Below, in pieces: positions 5,118 to 5,839 of a stretch of DNA of 5,839 nucleotides (within the stretch, counting starts at the first letter, position 1; each line of letters opens with the position of its first letter). The DNA comes from Bacillota bacterium (GTDB taxonomy: Bacteria > Bacillota > DTU030). Under the pieces are notes generated by a model. It saw nothing but the letters and a program-made list of their open reading frames with translations, ran no database searches and was not told the DNA's origin. The position numbers and the translations under genes were made by a program. The stretch covers positions 1 through 5,839 of the forward strand of contig DUTA01000125.1 of NCBI GenBank assembly GCA_012842325.1, read 5' to 3'.

Positions 5118-5839
5118 ATGAGCAGCGGGGCGCGGGTTGCCACCATCAATGGCCGCAGAGTGCGGCTGACCAACCTGGAAAAGGTCTTGTGGCCGGAGGC
5201 AGGTTATACAAAGGCAGCTTTGCTCAAATACCTGATCGCTGTCTATCCCTATATGGGGCCCCATCTCCGCCAGCGCCCCCTGGTTGTGACCCGCTGGCCC
5301 GATGGAATTGCCGGAAAGTCATTTTACCAAAAAAATGCCCCGGCCCACACCCCCGACTGGATTGAAACCTTTCCCTGGAAGACAGGGGCAGGGGAGGGTA
5401 GGATAAATTACATTCTCTGCAATAACCTGGAGACCCTGGTCTGGCTGGGGAATCAGGCCTGCCTGGAATTCCATCCCTGGCTTTCGTCCATCCAGGCGGT
5501 CAATAACCCCGATTTTATGATCTTTGATCTGGACCCTTCACGGCCAGATAGTTCCGCCCAGGTGGGGGAAATTGCCCTTTTTTTGCGGGAAACCCTCACC
5601 AAGCTTGGGTTACAGGGTTATCCGAAAACATCGGGAGCAACGGGTCTGCACATCTACGTCCCCCTGGAGGCTGTCTATCCCTACGAGACGGTTCGGCAAA
5701 CGGCTGCCTTTATCGCCTCTCTGGTCGTTGCTGCTTTGCCCCGGCTGGCCACCATTAACCGTTCTGTGAAAGAGCGGGAGGGGAAGGTGTATATTGATTA
5801 CCTGCAAAATGCCCGAGGACAAACCCTTTGCGCCCCCTA
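5118..5839 (+). CDS. ligD: LigD-type NHEJ DNA polymerase/primase domain (3' end outside window)
   Basis: This frame stays open from ATG 5118 to the end of the window (240 codons plus two bases of the next), so no stop is seen. It encodes the archaeo-eukaryotic-primase-type polymerase domain of LigD, which adds ribo- or deoxyribonucleotides to fill or extend broken ends held by Ku. Visible are LTNLEKVLWPE (17-27), VVTRWPDGIAGKSFYQKNAP (56-75), EFHPW (117-121), the metal-binding FDLDPS with Asp137 and Asp139, KTSGATGLHIYVPL (170-183), and VYIDYLQNARG with the third metal-binding Asp227. The frame ends at LCAP, where the family usually continues APYS. The start has GGAGG at 5107-5111 at a 6-base spacing. 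With the polymerase domain first, the gene is either a stand-alone polymerase of about 300 residues or a Pol-first LigD with ligase downstream. The ligase-first order of B. subtilis LigD is excluded, so the symbol is provisional. Confidence 0.93.
   Translation, partial: MSSGARVATINGRRVRLTNLEKVLWPEAGYTKAALLKYLIAVYPYMGPHLRQRPLVVTRWPDGIAGKSFYQKNAPAHTPDWIETFPWKTGAGEGRINYILCNNLETLVWLGNQACLEFHPWLSSIQAVNNPDFMIFDLDPSRPDSSAQVGEIALFLRETLTKLGLQGYPKTSGATGLHIYVPLEAVYPYETVRQTAAFIASLVVAALPRLATINRSVKEREGKVYIDYLQNARGQTLCAP

Overview
The window is GC-rich bacterial DNA. Strong AGGAGG-type ribosome-binding sites, a Bacillus-like Ku and a YtqB/MnmM methyltransferase point to a Firmicute. A spore-forming, possibly thermophilic clostridial lineage (Moorella/Desulfotomaculum-like) is my best guess, but it is an inference from style and gene content, not a match. 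All supported genes lie on the + strand.

Region 1 (1-2821) is the distal part of a sugar or sugar-acid catabolic operon. It holds the C-terminal part of a D-2-hydroxyacid dehydrogenase, a class II (FucA-type) aldolase and an FGGY kinase of the L-xylulokinase-like branch. Short gaps and good ribosome-binding sites suggest one transcript. The kinase would phosphorylate a ketose, the aldolase would cleave a ketose phosphate, and the dehydrogenase would handle a 2-keto/2-hydroxy acid. The actual substrate cannot be read from the sequence.

Region 2 (2822-3032) is a short gap packed end to end with four predicted hairpins, the last followed by TTTT. It is the most unexpected non-coding element here: either a compound terminator, a small structured RNA, or an attenuating leader of the next genes.

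Region 3 (3033-4036) holds a PaaI/4HBT-fold thioesterase followed by mnmM (ytqB), the methyltransferase that finishes mnm5s2U at the tRNA wobble position.

Region 4 (4037-4287) is a 251-base gap with no convincing gene. It has three GGGGAAA motifs 25-27 bases apart, a nested inverted repeat and a near-direct repeat. It probably carries the promoter and leader of the following operon.

Region 5 (4288-5839) is a bacterial non-homologous end-joining operon: ku, then a LigD-type polymerase (primase-polymerase) gene that runs off the window. Ku binds double-strand ends and recruits the polymerase, which fills or extends ends before a ligase seals them; no ligase is visible here. The polymerase domain sits at the N-terminus, unlike the ligase-first LigD of Bacillus subtilis, so this is either a stand-alone polymerase or a Pol-first fusion.
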